Assembly: GCA_049323435.1 (NCBI GenBank)
Contig: JBMOMX010000030.1
Location: 42,371-106,370 of the forward strand
From: UBA11222 sp049323435
GTDB lineage: Bacteria > Pseudomonadota > Alphaproteobacteria > UBA11222
Direction: 5' to 3'
DNA: 64,000 nucleotides
Shown: piece by piece, positions 8,015-16,913 of the stretch
Layout of the letters: every line of letters begins with the position of its first letter
Numbering within the stretch: position 1 is the first letter of the stretch
Position numbers and translations under genes: made by a program
Notes under the pieces: generated by a model
The model's input: the letters and a program-made list of their open reading frames with translations, nothing else
Told to the model about the DNA's origin: nothing
The model's database searches: none

Positions 8015-8782
8015 ATGCAGCTAAATCTGCAAGGCAAGACCGCGCTTGTAACCGGCGCTTCAAAGGGTATTGGCCGGGCGATCGCAAATGTTCTGGCTGA
8101 GGAAGGCTGCCATCTGCATCTTGTGGCGCGCACTAAAACCGATCTTGCTGCTGTTCGGGACGCCCTGTGCGCCAGGCACCAGGTGTCAATCACCATTCAT
8201 CCCCTGGATCTAAGTGTGGGCGGGAATGTCCGTGCGCTGATTGCGGCCTGCCCGGATATCGATATTCTGGTGAATAATGCCGGTGCGATACCGGGCGGAA
8301 CCCTTGATGCGGTAGATGAAGCACGCTGGCGCGCGGCCTGGGATCTGAAAGTGTTCGGCTATATCAACATGACCCGTGAAATCTATGCGCAGATGAAGGC
8401 GCGCAGAAGCGGCGTAATCATCAATGTCATTGGCACCGGCGGAGAACGCCCCACCGCCACTTATATTGCAGGTGGCGCCGGGAATGCCGCGCTGATGGCA
8501 TTCACGCGCGCCATGGGCGCGGTCAGCGCCAATGATGGCATCCGTCTGCTGGCGGTGAACCCGGGCATGATCGAAACCGAAAGACTGACCGCGCTGGCCC
8601 AGGGCATGGCCGGCGGGGTTGAATCCCCCGCCTGGCAAAAAATGCTGGCGGGGCTGCCATTCGGTCGCGCCGGGAAACCCGAAGAGGTCGCGGATCTGGT
8701 GGCGTTTCTGGCGTCCGAACGGGCCAGCTATATTAGCGGCACGGTCATCACCATTGATGCGGGCGCATCAGCGCGCGGGTAG
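8015..8782 (+). CDS. SDR family oxidoreductase with altered active site
   Basis: A 255-residue short-chain dehydrogenase. The cofactor motif TGASKGIG (13-20) and NNAG (87-90) are intact. Where the YxxxK pair is expected the sequence is Y150-I-A-G-G154, so the usual Lys is replaced by Gly; the region continues GNAALMAFTRAMG. A subgroup of SDRs with this variant exists as I recall, but its chemistry is not clear to me. The start at 8015 follows GGGAGAAACAGG; an upstream in-frame ATG at 7967 is less likely. A thioesterase gene follows after 14 nt. Confidence 0.85.
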   Translation: MQLNLQGKTALVTGASKGIGRAIANVLAEEGCHLHLVARTKTDLAAVRDALCARHQVSITIHPLDLSVGGNVRALIAACPDIDILVNNAGAIPGGTLDAVDEARWRAAWDLKVFGYINMTREIYAQMKARRSGVIINVIGTGGERPTATYIAGGAGNAALMAFTRAMGAVSANDGIRLLAVNPGMIETERLTALAQGMAGGVESPAWQKMLAGLPFGRAGKPEEVADLVAFLASERASYISGTVITIDAGASARG

Positions 8783-8796
8783 GCCGGGTATTCTAT

Positions 8797-9237
8797 ATGA
8801 CAGATGAAGAGATTATCCAGTTGCTGCGGGCGCGCGTGCTTAAACTGAAATTCATGCGCTATCTGAACGGTGACATTCATGCCGTCAACCAGGCAAAGCA
8901 GGAAGCCATTCTGGCGTTTCATCCGGGAGAGGATTTATGCCAGACGGCCGGCGTCATTCAGGGCGGGTTTGTAACCGCAATGCTGGACGGGGCCATGGCG
9001 CATGCGGTGCTGGTGGCGTCAAAAATGACGCTGGCGCCGCCTACATTGGAACTCAAGGTCAGCTTTTTGCGCGCCGCTTTGCCGGGGCCGCACAAAGCCG
9101 TCGGGCGCGTATTGCGAATGGGCAAAAGCATCGGCTTTCTGGAAGGCGAACTTTTCAATGCCAAAGGTGAAGTGATCGCTAAAAGCTCGGCTACCGCCAT
9201 GCTTGTGCCGCAGGAACCGGTCAAGCCTCAGGCTTGA
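8797..9237 (+). CDS. PaaI-type hotdog-fold thioesterase
   Basis: A 146-residue hotdog-fold protein of the PaaI/YdiI type, expected to hydrolyse acyl- or aryl-CoA thioesters. The active-site helix region reads GVIQGGFVTAMLDGAMAHA, with Gln in place of the more usual His before GG. The second half carries LELKVSFLRAALPG and VGRVLRMGKSIGFLEGEL. It lies between an SDR (14 nt upstream) and a family III CoA-transferase (75 nt downstream), a context that fits a CoA-thioester catabolic pathway. Confidence 0.8.
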   Translation: MTDEEIIQLLRARVLKLKFMRYLNGDIHAVNQAKQEAILAFHPGEDLCQTAGVIQGGFVTAMLDGAMAHAVLVASKMTLAPPTLELKVSFLRAALPGPHKAVGRVLRMGKSIGFLEGELFNAKGEVIAKSSATAMLVPQEPVKPQA

Positions 9238-9312
9238 CGGGGCGACGGTGTCCTGTCACGCTGCTATCAAGCGTCTGCACAATAACAGGACGCATAGCGC
9301 AGGGAGAAAATC

Positions 9313-10542
9313 ATGCGGCATATCCTGGATGGATATCGTGTACTGGATATTACACAATTTCTGGCCGGACCGGCGGCGACGCGCCTGATGGTGGAAATGG
9401 GCGCGGAAGTCATCAAGGTCGAATTTCCCAGCGGCGATCCCAGCCGGAATTTCCCGTTTCTGAAGGATGGCCGCAGCGCCTATTATGTGCAGCAGAACCG
9501 CGGCAAAAAGGCCATCTGCCTGGATCCCAAATCACCTGAAGGGCTGGAAATCCTCAAAGGGCTGATCGCCAAATGCGATGTTTTTATTGAAAATTTCGCG
9601 CCCGGCGTGATCGGACGTATTGGGCTTGGCTGGGACGTGGTGAAGGCGATCAATCCGAATATTGTCATGTGTTCGATTTCGGCCTTTGGCCAGACCGGGC
9701 CGCTGGCGCATTTGCCGGGTTTCGACAATATCGGTCAGGCCTATGCCGGCGTCACCAGCATGATCGGCGATCCCGGCAAGGCGCCGGCTTTTCCGCAATT
9801 GGCGCTGGGCGATGTGGGCACCGGCGTGCATGCGGCGGCGGCCATCGGCTATGCGCTGCTGCATCGTGAACGCGGTCATGGCGGGCAATATATAGATGTG
9901 TCCCTGCTCGACAGCTATTTCCACCATCATGAAGTCAATGTGCAGGTCTGGTCCTGCAGTAAAGGCGAGATCAAACCGACACGCTCCGGCTCGCATCATT
10001 ATGCGGTGGCGCCGGCGGGAATTTTTCAGGGCAAGGAAATGCCGATTTTTCTGCTGCCGATCCTCAATATGTGGCCGCGCTTTTGCGAAGTGATCGGACG
10101 CCCCGATATTATCGACCATCCGAAATTTTGTGACAATGCCGCGCGGGCCGCAAACCAGATTGAACTGATCGCAATTATTGAGGGCTGGCTGAAGGCGCAG
10201 GAAAGCGATGCGCATTCCATTCGCATATTCGAGGAAAATCATATCCCGGTAGCCCCGATTTTATCGGTGGAGCAGGCCTGTCAGCATCCCCATCTGATCG
10301 AACGCGAAACCGTGCGCTGGATCGAGGATCGCGGGCTGGGACGGTTTCAGGCCCCGGGTATGCCGTTGCGCTTTTCTGCATTTCCGGGCCATCTGGAACT
10401 GGAGGCGCCATTTCTGGGCGAACATAATGTCCCCGTTCTAAGCGAATATCTCGGCTATTCCAAAGACCGGATCGCCGCTTTGCAGGCCAAAGGCATCCTG
10501 GCGTCCGAGCCAATTCCGGCCCATGCCGATGCGGCAGAATAA
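9313..10542 (+). CDS. CaiB/BaiF family III CoA-transferase
   Basis: A 409-residue family III CoA-transferase, which moves CoA between carboxylic acids. It has the N-terminal LAGPAATRLMVEMGAEVIKVE, NRGKKAICLD, FIENFAPGVIGRIGLGWD, and the catalytic Asp at 167 in LALGDVGTGVHAA. It is a clear paralogue of the 409-residue protein at 47776-49005. It is the third gene of a plus-strand run with an SDR and a thioesterase before it and two SDRs after it. The acid substrate is unknown. Confidence 0.9.
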   Translation: MRHILDGYRVLDITQFLAGPAATRLMVEMGAEVIKVEFPSGDPSRNFPFLKDGRSAYYVQQNRGKKAICLDPKSPEGLEILKGLIAKCDVFIENFAPGVIGRIGLGWDVVKAINPNIVMCSISAFGQTGPLAHLPGFDNIGQAYAGVTSMIGDPGKAPAFPQLALGDVGTGVHAAAAIGYALLHRERGHGGQYIDVSLLDSYFHHHEVNVQVWSCSKGEIKPTRSGSHHYAVAPAGIFQGKEMPIFLLPILNMWPRFCEVIGRPDIIDHPKFCDNAARAANQIELIAIIEGWLKAQESDAHSIRIFEENHIPVAPILSVEQACQHPHLIERETVRWIEDRGLGRFQAPGMPLRFSAFPGHLELEAPFLGEHNVPVLSEYLGYSKDRIAALQAKGILASEPIPAHADAAE

Positions 10543-10572
10543 TTTCTATCAACCAGCAGGAGCATATCTATC

Positions 10573-11334
10573 ATGACCGGAATTATGGAAAACAAGGTCG
10601 TCATCATCACCGGCGCTGCATCCGGCATCGGCCGCGCCACGGCCCAGATTTACGCCCGCGAAGGCGCGCGCGTGATTATTGCCGACATCAATGAAAAAGG
10701 CGGAGAGGAAACCCTGTCCATGATCAACAAGCAGGGCCATCAGGGCCTGTTTGTCAGGACGGACATGACGGTGGAAACCGATGTCAAGACACTGGTGGAC
10801 CGCGCCATGAACGCACATGGACGGCTGGACGCCGCCTTCAACAATGCCGGTATTGAGGGCATGCAGGCGCTATCAGCGGATATGCCTACAGCGGAATTCG
10901 ACAAGATCATCGCCGTCAATCTGAAAGGCGTGTTTCTGTGCATGAAATATCAGATTCCCGCGATGCTGAAAGGCGGCGGCGGGGCCATTGTCAACACGGC
11001 GTCAGTGGCGGGGCTGGTAGGCTTTCCGGGGCTGGGCGCCTATGTCGGCTCCAAACATGGCGTGATCGGGCTGAGCAAGGCGGCGGCGCTGGAATATGCC
11101 AAGCTTGGCATCCGCGTGAACTGTGTATGCCCCGGCGTCATTGACACACCGATGGTAGGCCGCCTTGGCGGAACCAATCCCGAACTGCTCGCGGGTCTTG
11201 CCGCAGCCGAGCCAATAGGTCGGCTGGGCAAACCGTCTGAAATCGGCGAAGCGGCGGTGTGGCTATGTTCGGATCACGCCTCTTTCGTCACCGGCCATTC
11301 GATGGTGGTGGATGGCGGCCTGGTGGCGCAATAG
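10573..11334 (+). CDS. SDR family oxidoreductase, tandem copy 1
   Basis: A 253-residue classical SDR. It has TGAASGIG (13-20), NNAG (90-93), and the catalytic triad Ser144, Tyr157 and Lys161 in YVGSK. The DGGLVAQ end is typical of 3-hydroxyacyl or alcohol dehydrogenases. It starts with MTGIMENKVV behind CAGCAGGAG. The next gene is a near copy, about 80% identical by a hand count. It follows the CoA-transferase by 30 nt. Confidence 0.9.
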   Translation: MTGIMENKVVIITGAASGIGRATAQIYAREGARVIIADINEKGGEETLSMINKQGHQGLFVRTDMTVETDVKTLVDRAMNAHGRLDAAFNNAGIEGMQALSADMPTAEFDKIIAVNLKGVFLCMKYQIPAMLKGGGGAIVNTASVAGLVGFPGLGAYVGSKHGVIGLSKAAALEYAKLGIRVNCVCPGVIDTPMVGRLGGTNPELLAGLAAAEPIGRLGKPSEIGEAAVWLCSDHASFVTGHSMVVDGGLVAQ

Positions 11335-11401
11335 CGCCACAAGTAACTGCGAGGCGCAATAGTCTTTATACGGAATATAAATCAGCAACAGGAGAATAAC
11401 C

Positions 11402-12163
11402 TTGACTGGTATCATGGAAGGTAAAGTTGTCATAATCACCGGCGCAGCATCGGGCATCGGGCGCGCCACGTCATTGATTTTTGCGCGCGAAGGCGCGCGC
11501 GTCATCATCGCCGATGTCAATGAAAAGGGCGGCGAGGAAACCCTCGCCATGGTCAACAAACAGGGCCATCAGGGCATGTTTGTACGAACGGATATAACCG
11601 TGGAGACCGATGTTAAAACCCTGATCGAACGCGCAATCAATGCGCATGGACGGCTGGACGCCGCCTATAACAATGCCGCGATCGAGGGCTATCAGGCGCT
11701 GACCGCCGATGTGCCGGTGCATGAATTCGACAAGATCATGGCCGCCAATATCAAGGGTGTTTATCTGTGTATGAAATATGAAATCCAGGCGATGCTGAAA
11801 ACCGGCGGCGGCGCTATTGTCAACACCGCGTCGGCGGCGGGCCTGGTGGGCATTCCCGGCATGGGGGCCTATTGCGCATCAAAACATGCGGTGATCGGCA
11901 TGAGTAAAACCGCAGCGCTTGAATATGCCAAACTGGGCATCCGGGTGAATTGCGTATGCCCCGGCGCCATCGACACCCCGATGCTGGCCCGGGTGAGCAA
12001 TGCGGATCCCGCTTTGCTCGGAGCGCTGATTGCCGCCGAGCCGATTGGCCGTATGGGCAAGCCTTCAGAAATTGGCGAGGCGGCTGTCTGGCTGTGTTCG
12101 GACCATGCCTCTTTCGTCACCGGCCACGCAATGTCGGTAGATGGCGGACTGGTCGCGGCATAG
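11402..12163 (+). CDS. SDR family oxidoreductase, tandem copy 2
   Basis: A 253-residue SDR, a tandem duplicate of the preceding gene. The TTG start at 11402 is supported by ACAGGAGAATAACC just upstream and by homology of MTGIM with copy 1; the ATG at 11414 is too far from that site. The catalytic Ser144, Tyr157 and Lys161 are kept, but the NNAG motif has become NNAA, and several loop residues around the active site differ (YCASK instead of YVGSK). It may have diverged in substrate. Confidence 0.9.
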   Translation: MTGIMEGKVVIITGAASGIGRATSLIFAREGARVIIADVNEKGGEETLAMVNKQGHQGMFVRTDITVETDVKTLIERAINAHGRLDAAYNNAAIEGYQALTADVPVHEFDKIMAANIKGVYLCMKYEIQAMLKTGGGAIVNTASAAGLVGIPGMGAYCASKHAVIGMSKTAALEYAKLGIRVNCVCPGAIDTPMLARVSNADPALLGALIAAEPIGRMGKPSEIGEAAVWLCSDHASFVTGHAMSVDGGLVAA

Positions 12164-12350
12164 CCGGTCCTGCCATTCAGAATGCTTAGCGCCCATCCCG
12201 CTTCAGTGCCAATGTAATTGCACGGGGGCGGGACAGCTGCGGCATTGAACGGGCAAAAAGGAATGTGCTAATAGACCGCATGCCCTTTCAGACTTTTTCA
12301 AAATCCAGCCTTAGCCCACACAGATTCCATTTTATTGGACAAAGTTTTTC

Positions 12351-13961
12351 ATGATCGGTAATGCGCGCAATCTGCTGGACGGGCAATTACTGGAATGTGA
12401 TATCTGCATCGCTGGCGCAGGGGCCGCGGGCATTACCCTGGCGCACGAATTGTCGGGCAGCAAGCTCCGGGTCATCGTGCTGGAAAGCGGCGGATTAAAT
12501 TTTGATGCAGAAATTCAATCCCTGTACCAGGCAAATGTAAACAACCCTCATTATAATGACCCCGAAGCAAGCCGCCTGCGTTTTTTCGGCGGCAGCACCA
12601 ACCACTGGACGGGCAATTGCGGGCCGCTTGAACCCATTGATTTTGAAGTGCGCCCATGGCTGGCGCATAGCGGCTGGCCCTTCAGTTACGCGGATCTGGT
12701 CCCATTCTATGAAAAAGCGCAATCCTATTGCCAGCTTGCCGCATTCCGCTATGATCTGGACTATTGGACAAAGCAGCGCGGGCTGAAGCCGTTACCGCTG
12801 GATACTGAAATTGTCACCGCCGGTTTTGCGCAACCCAGCCCGCCTACAAGATTTGGCGAAGTTTACCGCAGCGATATTGGCAGCAGTGAAAATGTTCAAG
12901 TTTATCTGAATGCCAATCTGATTGATATTAATCTGCACCCGGATGGATCGCATGTGCAGACCGTTCTGGCAGGCCAGTTGGACGCAAAGCGCTTCCAGAT
13001 AAAAGCAAAAATATTTGTGCTGGCGCTGGGAGGCATGGAAAACCCCCGTCTGCTGTTAAATTGCGACAAGGTGCATGCCGCCGGTATTGGCAATCAGCAT
13101 GATCTGGTGGGACGCTACTTCATGGACCACCCTGTTGTTTCCGCCGCGACATTCCTTCTTGCCGGACCGTCAATCAATCTGGATCTCTACAGGGAAGCGC
13201 CACCCGTCAAGGGCGCATCGGGTGAAACGCCTGTCGCATACGCATATCTGAAATTATCCGACGCTATGCTGCGCCAGCATGGACTGAACAATATACGCGC
13301 GCCAATCATCCCGGCCAGCCGCCTGAGTGCATCCGATGGAGTCGAATCTATTCACATACTGGGCAGCACGCTCGGCGCCGGTGAATGGCCGGATGATCTG
13401 GGCGGGCATATCGGCAATATAGTCCGTGATTTCGACATGGTCATCGAAAAGTTTTCACGCAAGACTTTCAATACAAAACTGTTTGATTCGGCCGATGACA
13501 CCAACTTCATGTATAGCGACGTCATGATCGAACAGCGCCCGGAAGCATCCAACCGGATCACATTATCATCGGAAAGGGACCGGCTTGGGATGCGCAAAGC
13601 CGCCATAGAATGGAAGCTGGCAGATGCCGATAAAGAAAATTTGCAGCGCTGCCTGGAAATCATGGCCAAGGAATTTGGCCGGGCCGGGCTGGGCAGGCTT
13701 CGCATTGATGGAGAGCGTGGCGGACGCACATATGGCGAATTGCTGAGCTATGGCGACCATCATATGGGCACGACGCGGGCGCATGTTAATCCGCGCCAGG
13801 GCGTGGTTGATGGCAATCTGAAAGTACATGGCGTGGAAAATCTTTATCTGGCCGGCAGTTCCGTCTTTCCAACGGGGGGGCATGTCCCGCCAACCCTGAC
13901 GATCGTTGCGCTGGCAATAAGAATGGCGCAGCATCTTCGCCAGCAATTGGAGCGCGTATAA
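12351..13961 (+). CDS. GMC-type FAD-dependent oxidoreductase
   Basis: A 536-residue GMC oxidoreductase. The FAD dinucleotide fold AGAGAAGITLAHEL is at 21-34, FFGGSTNHWTGNCGPL follows at about 79, and the C-terminal catalytic region is GDHHMGTTRAH with His470/His471, ending SSVFPTGGHVPPTLT. It would oxidise an alcohol or sugar. GMC proteins of this kind recur in exopolysaccharide or exosortase-linked clusters, which fits the O-glycosylation ligase gene 0.7 kb downstream. A Tat-signal small protein follows after a single base and may be its partner. Confidence 0.85.
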   Translation: MIGNARNLLDGQLLECDICIAGAGAAGITLAHELSGSKLRVIVLESGGLNFDAEIQSLYQANVNNPHYNDPEASRLRFFGGSTNHWTGNCGPLEPIDFEVRPWLAHSGWPFSYADLVPFYEKAQSYCQLAAFRYDLDYWTKQRGLKPLPLDTEIVTAGFAQPSPPTRFGEVYRSDIGSSENVQVYLNANLIDINLHPDGSHVQTVLAGQLDAKRFQIKAKIFVLALGGMENPRLLLNCDKVHAAGIGNQHDLVGRYFMDHPVVSAATFLLAGPSINLDLYREAPPVKGASGETPVAYAYLKLSDAMLRQHGLNNIRAPIIPASRLSASDGVESIHILGSTLGAGEWPDDLGGHIGNIVRDFDMVIEKFSRKTFNTKLFDSADDTNFMYSDVMIEQRPEASNRITLSSERDRLGMRKAAIEWKLADADKENLQRCLEIMAKEFGRAGLGRLRIDGERGGRTYGELLSYGDHHMGTTRAHVNPRQGVVDGNLKVHGVENLYLAGSSVFPTGGHVPPTLTIVALAIRMAQHLRQQLERV

Positions 13962-13962
13962 C

Positions 13963-14328
13963 ATGCCCATGCCACGCAGAAAATTTTTATTGGCTCTGCT
14001 TGGCACTGTTCTTGCTGGCCCATTTGCAGGTTCTACGGGTGCAATTTCCGCATCCGCAACGCCTGACATCAGGATGCTGGAAAGTGTACGCCGGGTGGGT
14101 GAGGCCTATTTGGCGCAATGTCCAGCCGAAGCAATCAGGTCGCGATTATTGGCGGCGCTTGAACAGGCGCTGGAGCAGGCGCTTGCCGGGTCAGGCCGCG
14201 CCCAGACGGCAGAGCGGCTAAAGGCGCTTATCCGGGCTGATTTTTCTGCGGGGCGTACAATAATGCTGGACGGCTGGGTGCTATCCGTCACCGAATGCCG
14301 GTTGTGCGCACTCTATGTTGCAGCTTGA
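13963..14328 (+). CDS. Small Tat-signal protein, possible GMC partner
   Basis: A 121-residue protein with an N-terminal twin-arginine-like signal (PRRKFLLALLGTVLAGPFAGS), so probably exported folded to the periplasm. The mature part is mostly helical and ends LDGWVLSVTECRLCALYVAA. Its position one base after the GMC gene resembles the pairing of GMC large subunits with Tat-exported gluconate 2-dehydrogenase subunit 3-like proteins. I do not see enough similarity to assign that family firmly. Confidence 0.6.
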   Translation: MPMPRRKFLLALLGTVLAGPFAGSTGAISASATPDIRMLESVRRVGEAYLAQCPAEAIRSRLLAALEQALEQALAGSGRAQTAERLKALIRADFSAGRTIMLDGWVLSVTECRLCALYVAA

Positions 14329-14363
14329 GAGCCGCCAGCGGGTTTGACGGCATAGCGGAACAG

Positions 14364-14540
14364 TTACCGGCTTCTGTCCCGGCCCTTCAATTTGGCGCGC
14401 ACCACATCCATCCCCCGGCGCATGGCGAAAGGCGACTTGTCATTTTCGATGGATATGCGGCCTTTTTCGTAAAGCATAAGCCAAATGACGGCCCACATGG
14501 CCCCGATCAACGCGCTATAGAGAAGTAATCTTCCGACCAT
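14364..14540 (-). CDS. Small predicted membrane protein (58 aa)
   Basis: A 59-codon minus-strand frame. It encodes a single N-terminal membrane helix (LLLYSALIGAMWAVIWLMLY) followed by a polar, basic tail ending in KLKGRDRSR. The composition looks like a real one-pass inner-membrane protein rather than noise, but the ribosome binding site is weak. It fills most of the gap between the Tat protein and the O-ligase gene, facing both. The rest of 14329-14650 holds nothing else I can identify. Confidence 0.45.
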   Translation of the reverse strand: MVGRLLLYSALIGAMWAVIWLMLYEKGRISIENDKSPFAMRRGMDVVRAKLKGRDRSR

Positions 14541-14650
14541 GGCTCTGAAACGGACCCGCCCTGAGTTGCTAACGATTGCTTCGCAAATATATAGTACGAA
14601 TCTGGGGTTAAAATCGTAATAATTATGCAGTTAAGGCGGATTTACAAAAC

Positions 14651-15934
14651 ATGTCCGGATTTATTATTACGTTGTGGCTGCTTGGTATCACGATACTGAC
14701 CATGGTCCAGCCTGTTGTTGGCCCATTGGTTTACTATCTGATCACATGGATGCACCCGGAACAGCAAATGTATGGCGGTCTCTCAATAAGATGGACGCTT
14801 CTGATCGCTGTCACATCCCTGATTGGTTATCTTTTTATCAGCAAGGAACGCCAATCACCAAGAAATGCTTTGGTGTTCTTCCTGTTTTTATGGGCATTTT
14901 GGTACTTATTTACCGCCATCGTAAACAGGGTCGATCCGCTTGAATTTGGGCTGGCGACGGATTTTGTTAAATTAATTGTGATGAGCTGGGTCACAGCGAG
15001 CGTGATCAACACACGCCACCGCATACATGCCCTTATCTGGATTCTGGTAATATGTATCGGCAGTGTCAGTTTTCGTACGGGTCTGATTACAATCGTGGCC
15101 GGCGGAGGCGGCGAAATTGTCGGCCCCGATCATTTGGGGCACACGAACGAATATGCGCGTTATGTCATCTATACTTGGCCTTTCATGCTTTATCTGGCAC
15201 GGCATTCTGCGCATAAATATGTACGCATAGGGCATATGGTGCTTGCGGCCACGGCCGTATTTACGCTGATAGGTACCAATTCTCGCGGGGCATTTGTCGC
15301 ATTCGGCGCAATGTGTGCCATTTTATGGCTTTATGGCAGCAAAAAAGTTGTGACTGTGCTGCTGCTTGCCGCCTTTGTGGGCGGGGCCTATTTGGTTTTG
15401 CCGCCGGCACGGCTGGAAAGTTTCACCAACCGGGCCGCCACCATAGAGAACCCGGAAGAAAACACTTCATTCCAGCTCAGGACCGAATCCTGGGCTTTTG
15501 GATGGGACTACACGCTGAAAAATCCATATTTTGGCGGCGGGCCCGGCACATTTGAGCGGCTGCATGGATTTGCCGCGCACAGTAATTATTTTGAAGTCCT
15601 TGGCGAGACCGGCTTTACAGGTTTTGGCATCTACACCATTATCGCATTGCTGGCTTTCTCTATGGTTTTTCGCATCCAGAAAAAGACCAAGGGCATACCG
15701 GATCTGGCATGGGCGCATGATCTGGCATTCTATGCCATGATCACACTGGTTGGTTATTTTGTCGGGGGGATTACCAAGAACCACGGCATGAATGAATATT
15801 ATTATATGCTGCTTGGAATTATGATGGGCGTGGAAACAGCCGTTAACAGATATCTGGCCATAGCGGCGAATGAAAAACGTCAGGGGGACGGCGCCGTGGA
15901 AATGGAGCCTATTCCCCAAGCCGCCCGAACGTGA
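14651..15934 (+). CDS. O-antigen ligase-like protein, exosortase-associated
   Basis: A 427-residue polytopic membrane protein with roughly ten to twelve hydrophobic helices. The N-terminal region (VVGPLVYYLITWMHPEQQMY, then LIGYLFISKERQSPR) resembles the putative O-glycosylation ligase of exosortase/PEP-CTERM systems. The large periplasmic loop carries TNSRGAFVAFG and PYFGGGPGTFERLHGFAAHS, as in Wzy/WaaL-type proteins, with HS/N near the likely active site. It would transfer a lipid-linked glycan to protein or polymerise it. A PEP-CTERM protein gene at 29.5 kb supports such a system. Confidence 0.8.
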   Translation: MSGFIITLWLLGITILTMVQPVVGPLVYYLITWMHPEQQMYGGLSIRWTLLIAVTSLIGYLFISKERQSPRNALVFFLFLWAFWYLFTAIVNRVDPLEFGLATDFVKLIVMSWVTASVINTRHRIHALIWILVICIGSVSFRTGLITIVAGGGGEIVGPDHLGHTNEYARYVIYTWPFMLYLARHSAHKYVRIGHMVLAATAVFTLIGTNSRGAFVAFGAMCAILWLYGSKKVVTVLLLAAFVGGAYLVLPPARLESFTNRAATIENPEENTSFQLRTESWAFGWDYTLKNPYFGGGPGTFERLHGFAAHSNYFEVLGETGFTGFGIYTIIALLAFSMVFRIQKKTKGIPDLAWAHDLAFYAMITLVGYFVGGITKNHGMNEYYYMLLGIMMGVETAVNRYLAIAANEKRQGDGAVEMEPIPQAART

Positions 15935-15997
15935 AAAATCAACTTGCGGAGTCACTCGAATTTTACGGAATAGTCAAAGCTGTACGGTAAGACGATC

Positions 15998-16264
15998 GTG
16001 ACTGATATTCTTTTCGATAATGTCTCGCGCCTGCTTGAATTGCTGATTGTCTCGCCCGACGGAGAAGAAAGGCGCGGTCAGCTGACGCTAACCCGCATCA
16101 CGCGGAAGAATGGCGATTTCTTTCTGCATGGCATGGGCGTGAGCTCCAACCAGGAACATCATTTTTCCCTGTCCGACGTGAAGGAAATCATTGATATTGA
16201 TAGCGGAGAAAATGTCGATATCGGCGAATTTCGCGCCGAACTGATGGCTCATCAAAGGTCCTGA
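15998..16264 (+). CDS. Small hypothetical protein, WYL-like strand pattern
   Basis: An 88-residue protein of unknown family, with a GTG start at 15998. It is beta-rich: LTLTRITRKNGDFFLHGMG, then HHFSLSDVKEIIDIDSGE. The pattern recalls the short WYL-type ligand-sensing fold (a strand, then rules on a DVKEIID.DSGE turn), but this is only a resemblance. Its stop codon abuts the stop of the convergent DUF4202 gene with no gap. Confidence 0.55.
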   Translation: MTDILFDNVSRLLELLIVSPDGEERRGQLTLTRITRKNGDFFLHGMGVSSNQEHHFSLSDVKEIIDIDSGENVDIGEFRAELMAHQRS

Positions 16265-16861
16265 TCAGCCTTTCGACCCCGCGAGCGCCAGTTCCACCAG
16301 ACGCCGTGACGCCGCCGGAAGTTCCCGTTCAAGCGCCGCCTGCTGCGCCTGCGCGGACATTTTCGGCCAGGTCTTGCGGATCACATCCACAACCTTGGTC
16401 TCTGAATGTTTGGGGGCAAAGTCCGCCAGATGATCTTCGAGAAACACCAGACAGGCCACATCCTCAAGGCGCTGCACCTCCTCATCCTGTTTCAGCCGCT
16501 CTTTACGCACCAATTGACCCACGCGATCCACGGCAGAATCTTCATATCCGGATTTGCGTAATATATCCGCCGCCAGTTCGGCATGGCGGCGCTTTTCCTC
16601 TGTACGCCATTGCAGATAGCCGGCACGCCCTTCCGGATAATCTGTACGGGGAAGTTTCCAGCGCTGAATATGCTGACAGCGCACGGCAAGCCGCAGTGCC
16701 TCAGATGCATCCGGATAAAGCGCCTGTAACATTTCGCTCATGCGCATGGCATAGACAAGTTCCGCCGGCCGCGGCACGCCGCCATATGACTGCCGGGCGG
16801 GATCCCCGGCATGCAGTATATCCATCGCGGCGATGGCTTTTTCAAAGCGGTTCACAATCAC
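16265..16861 (-). CDS. DUF4202 family protein
   Basis: A 198-residue DUF4202 protein. Characteristic phrases are DPARQSYGGVPRPAELVYAM, LRLAVRCQHIQRWKLPRTDY and CLVFLEDHLADF. The family is often found near nitrate or nitrite assimilation genes, and here it directly follows nasA on the same strand after 52 nt. The start is GTG at 16861 with AGGGAGA upstream. Biochemical function is unknown. Confidence 0.85.
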   Translation of the reverse strand: MIVNRFEKAIAAMDILHAGDPARQSYGGVPRPAELVYAMRMSEMLQALYPDASEALRLAVRCQHIQRWKLPRTDYPEGRAGYLQWRTEEKRRHAELAADILRKSGYEDSAVDRVGQLVRKERLKQDEEVQRLEDVACLVFLEDHLADFAPKHSETKVVDVIRKTWPKMSAQAQQAALERELPAASRRLVELALAGSKG

Positions 16862-16913
16862 ATTCTCCCTTAATGCCCATTTCCTGCAATGCCCACCCCA
16901 GGATGCGGCACGC

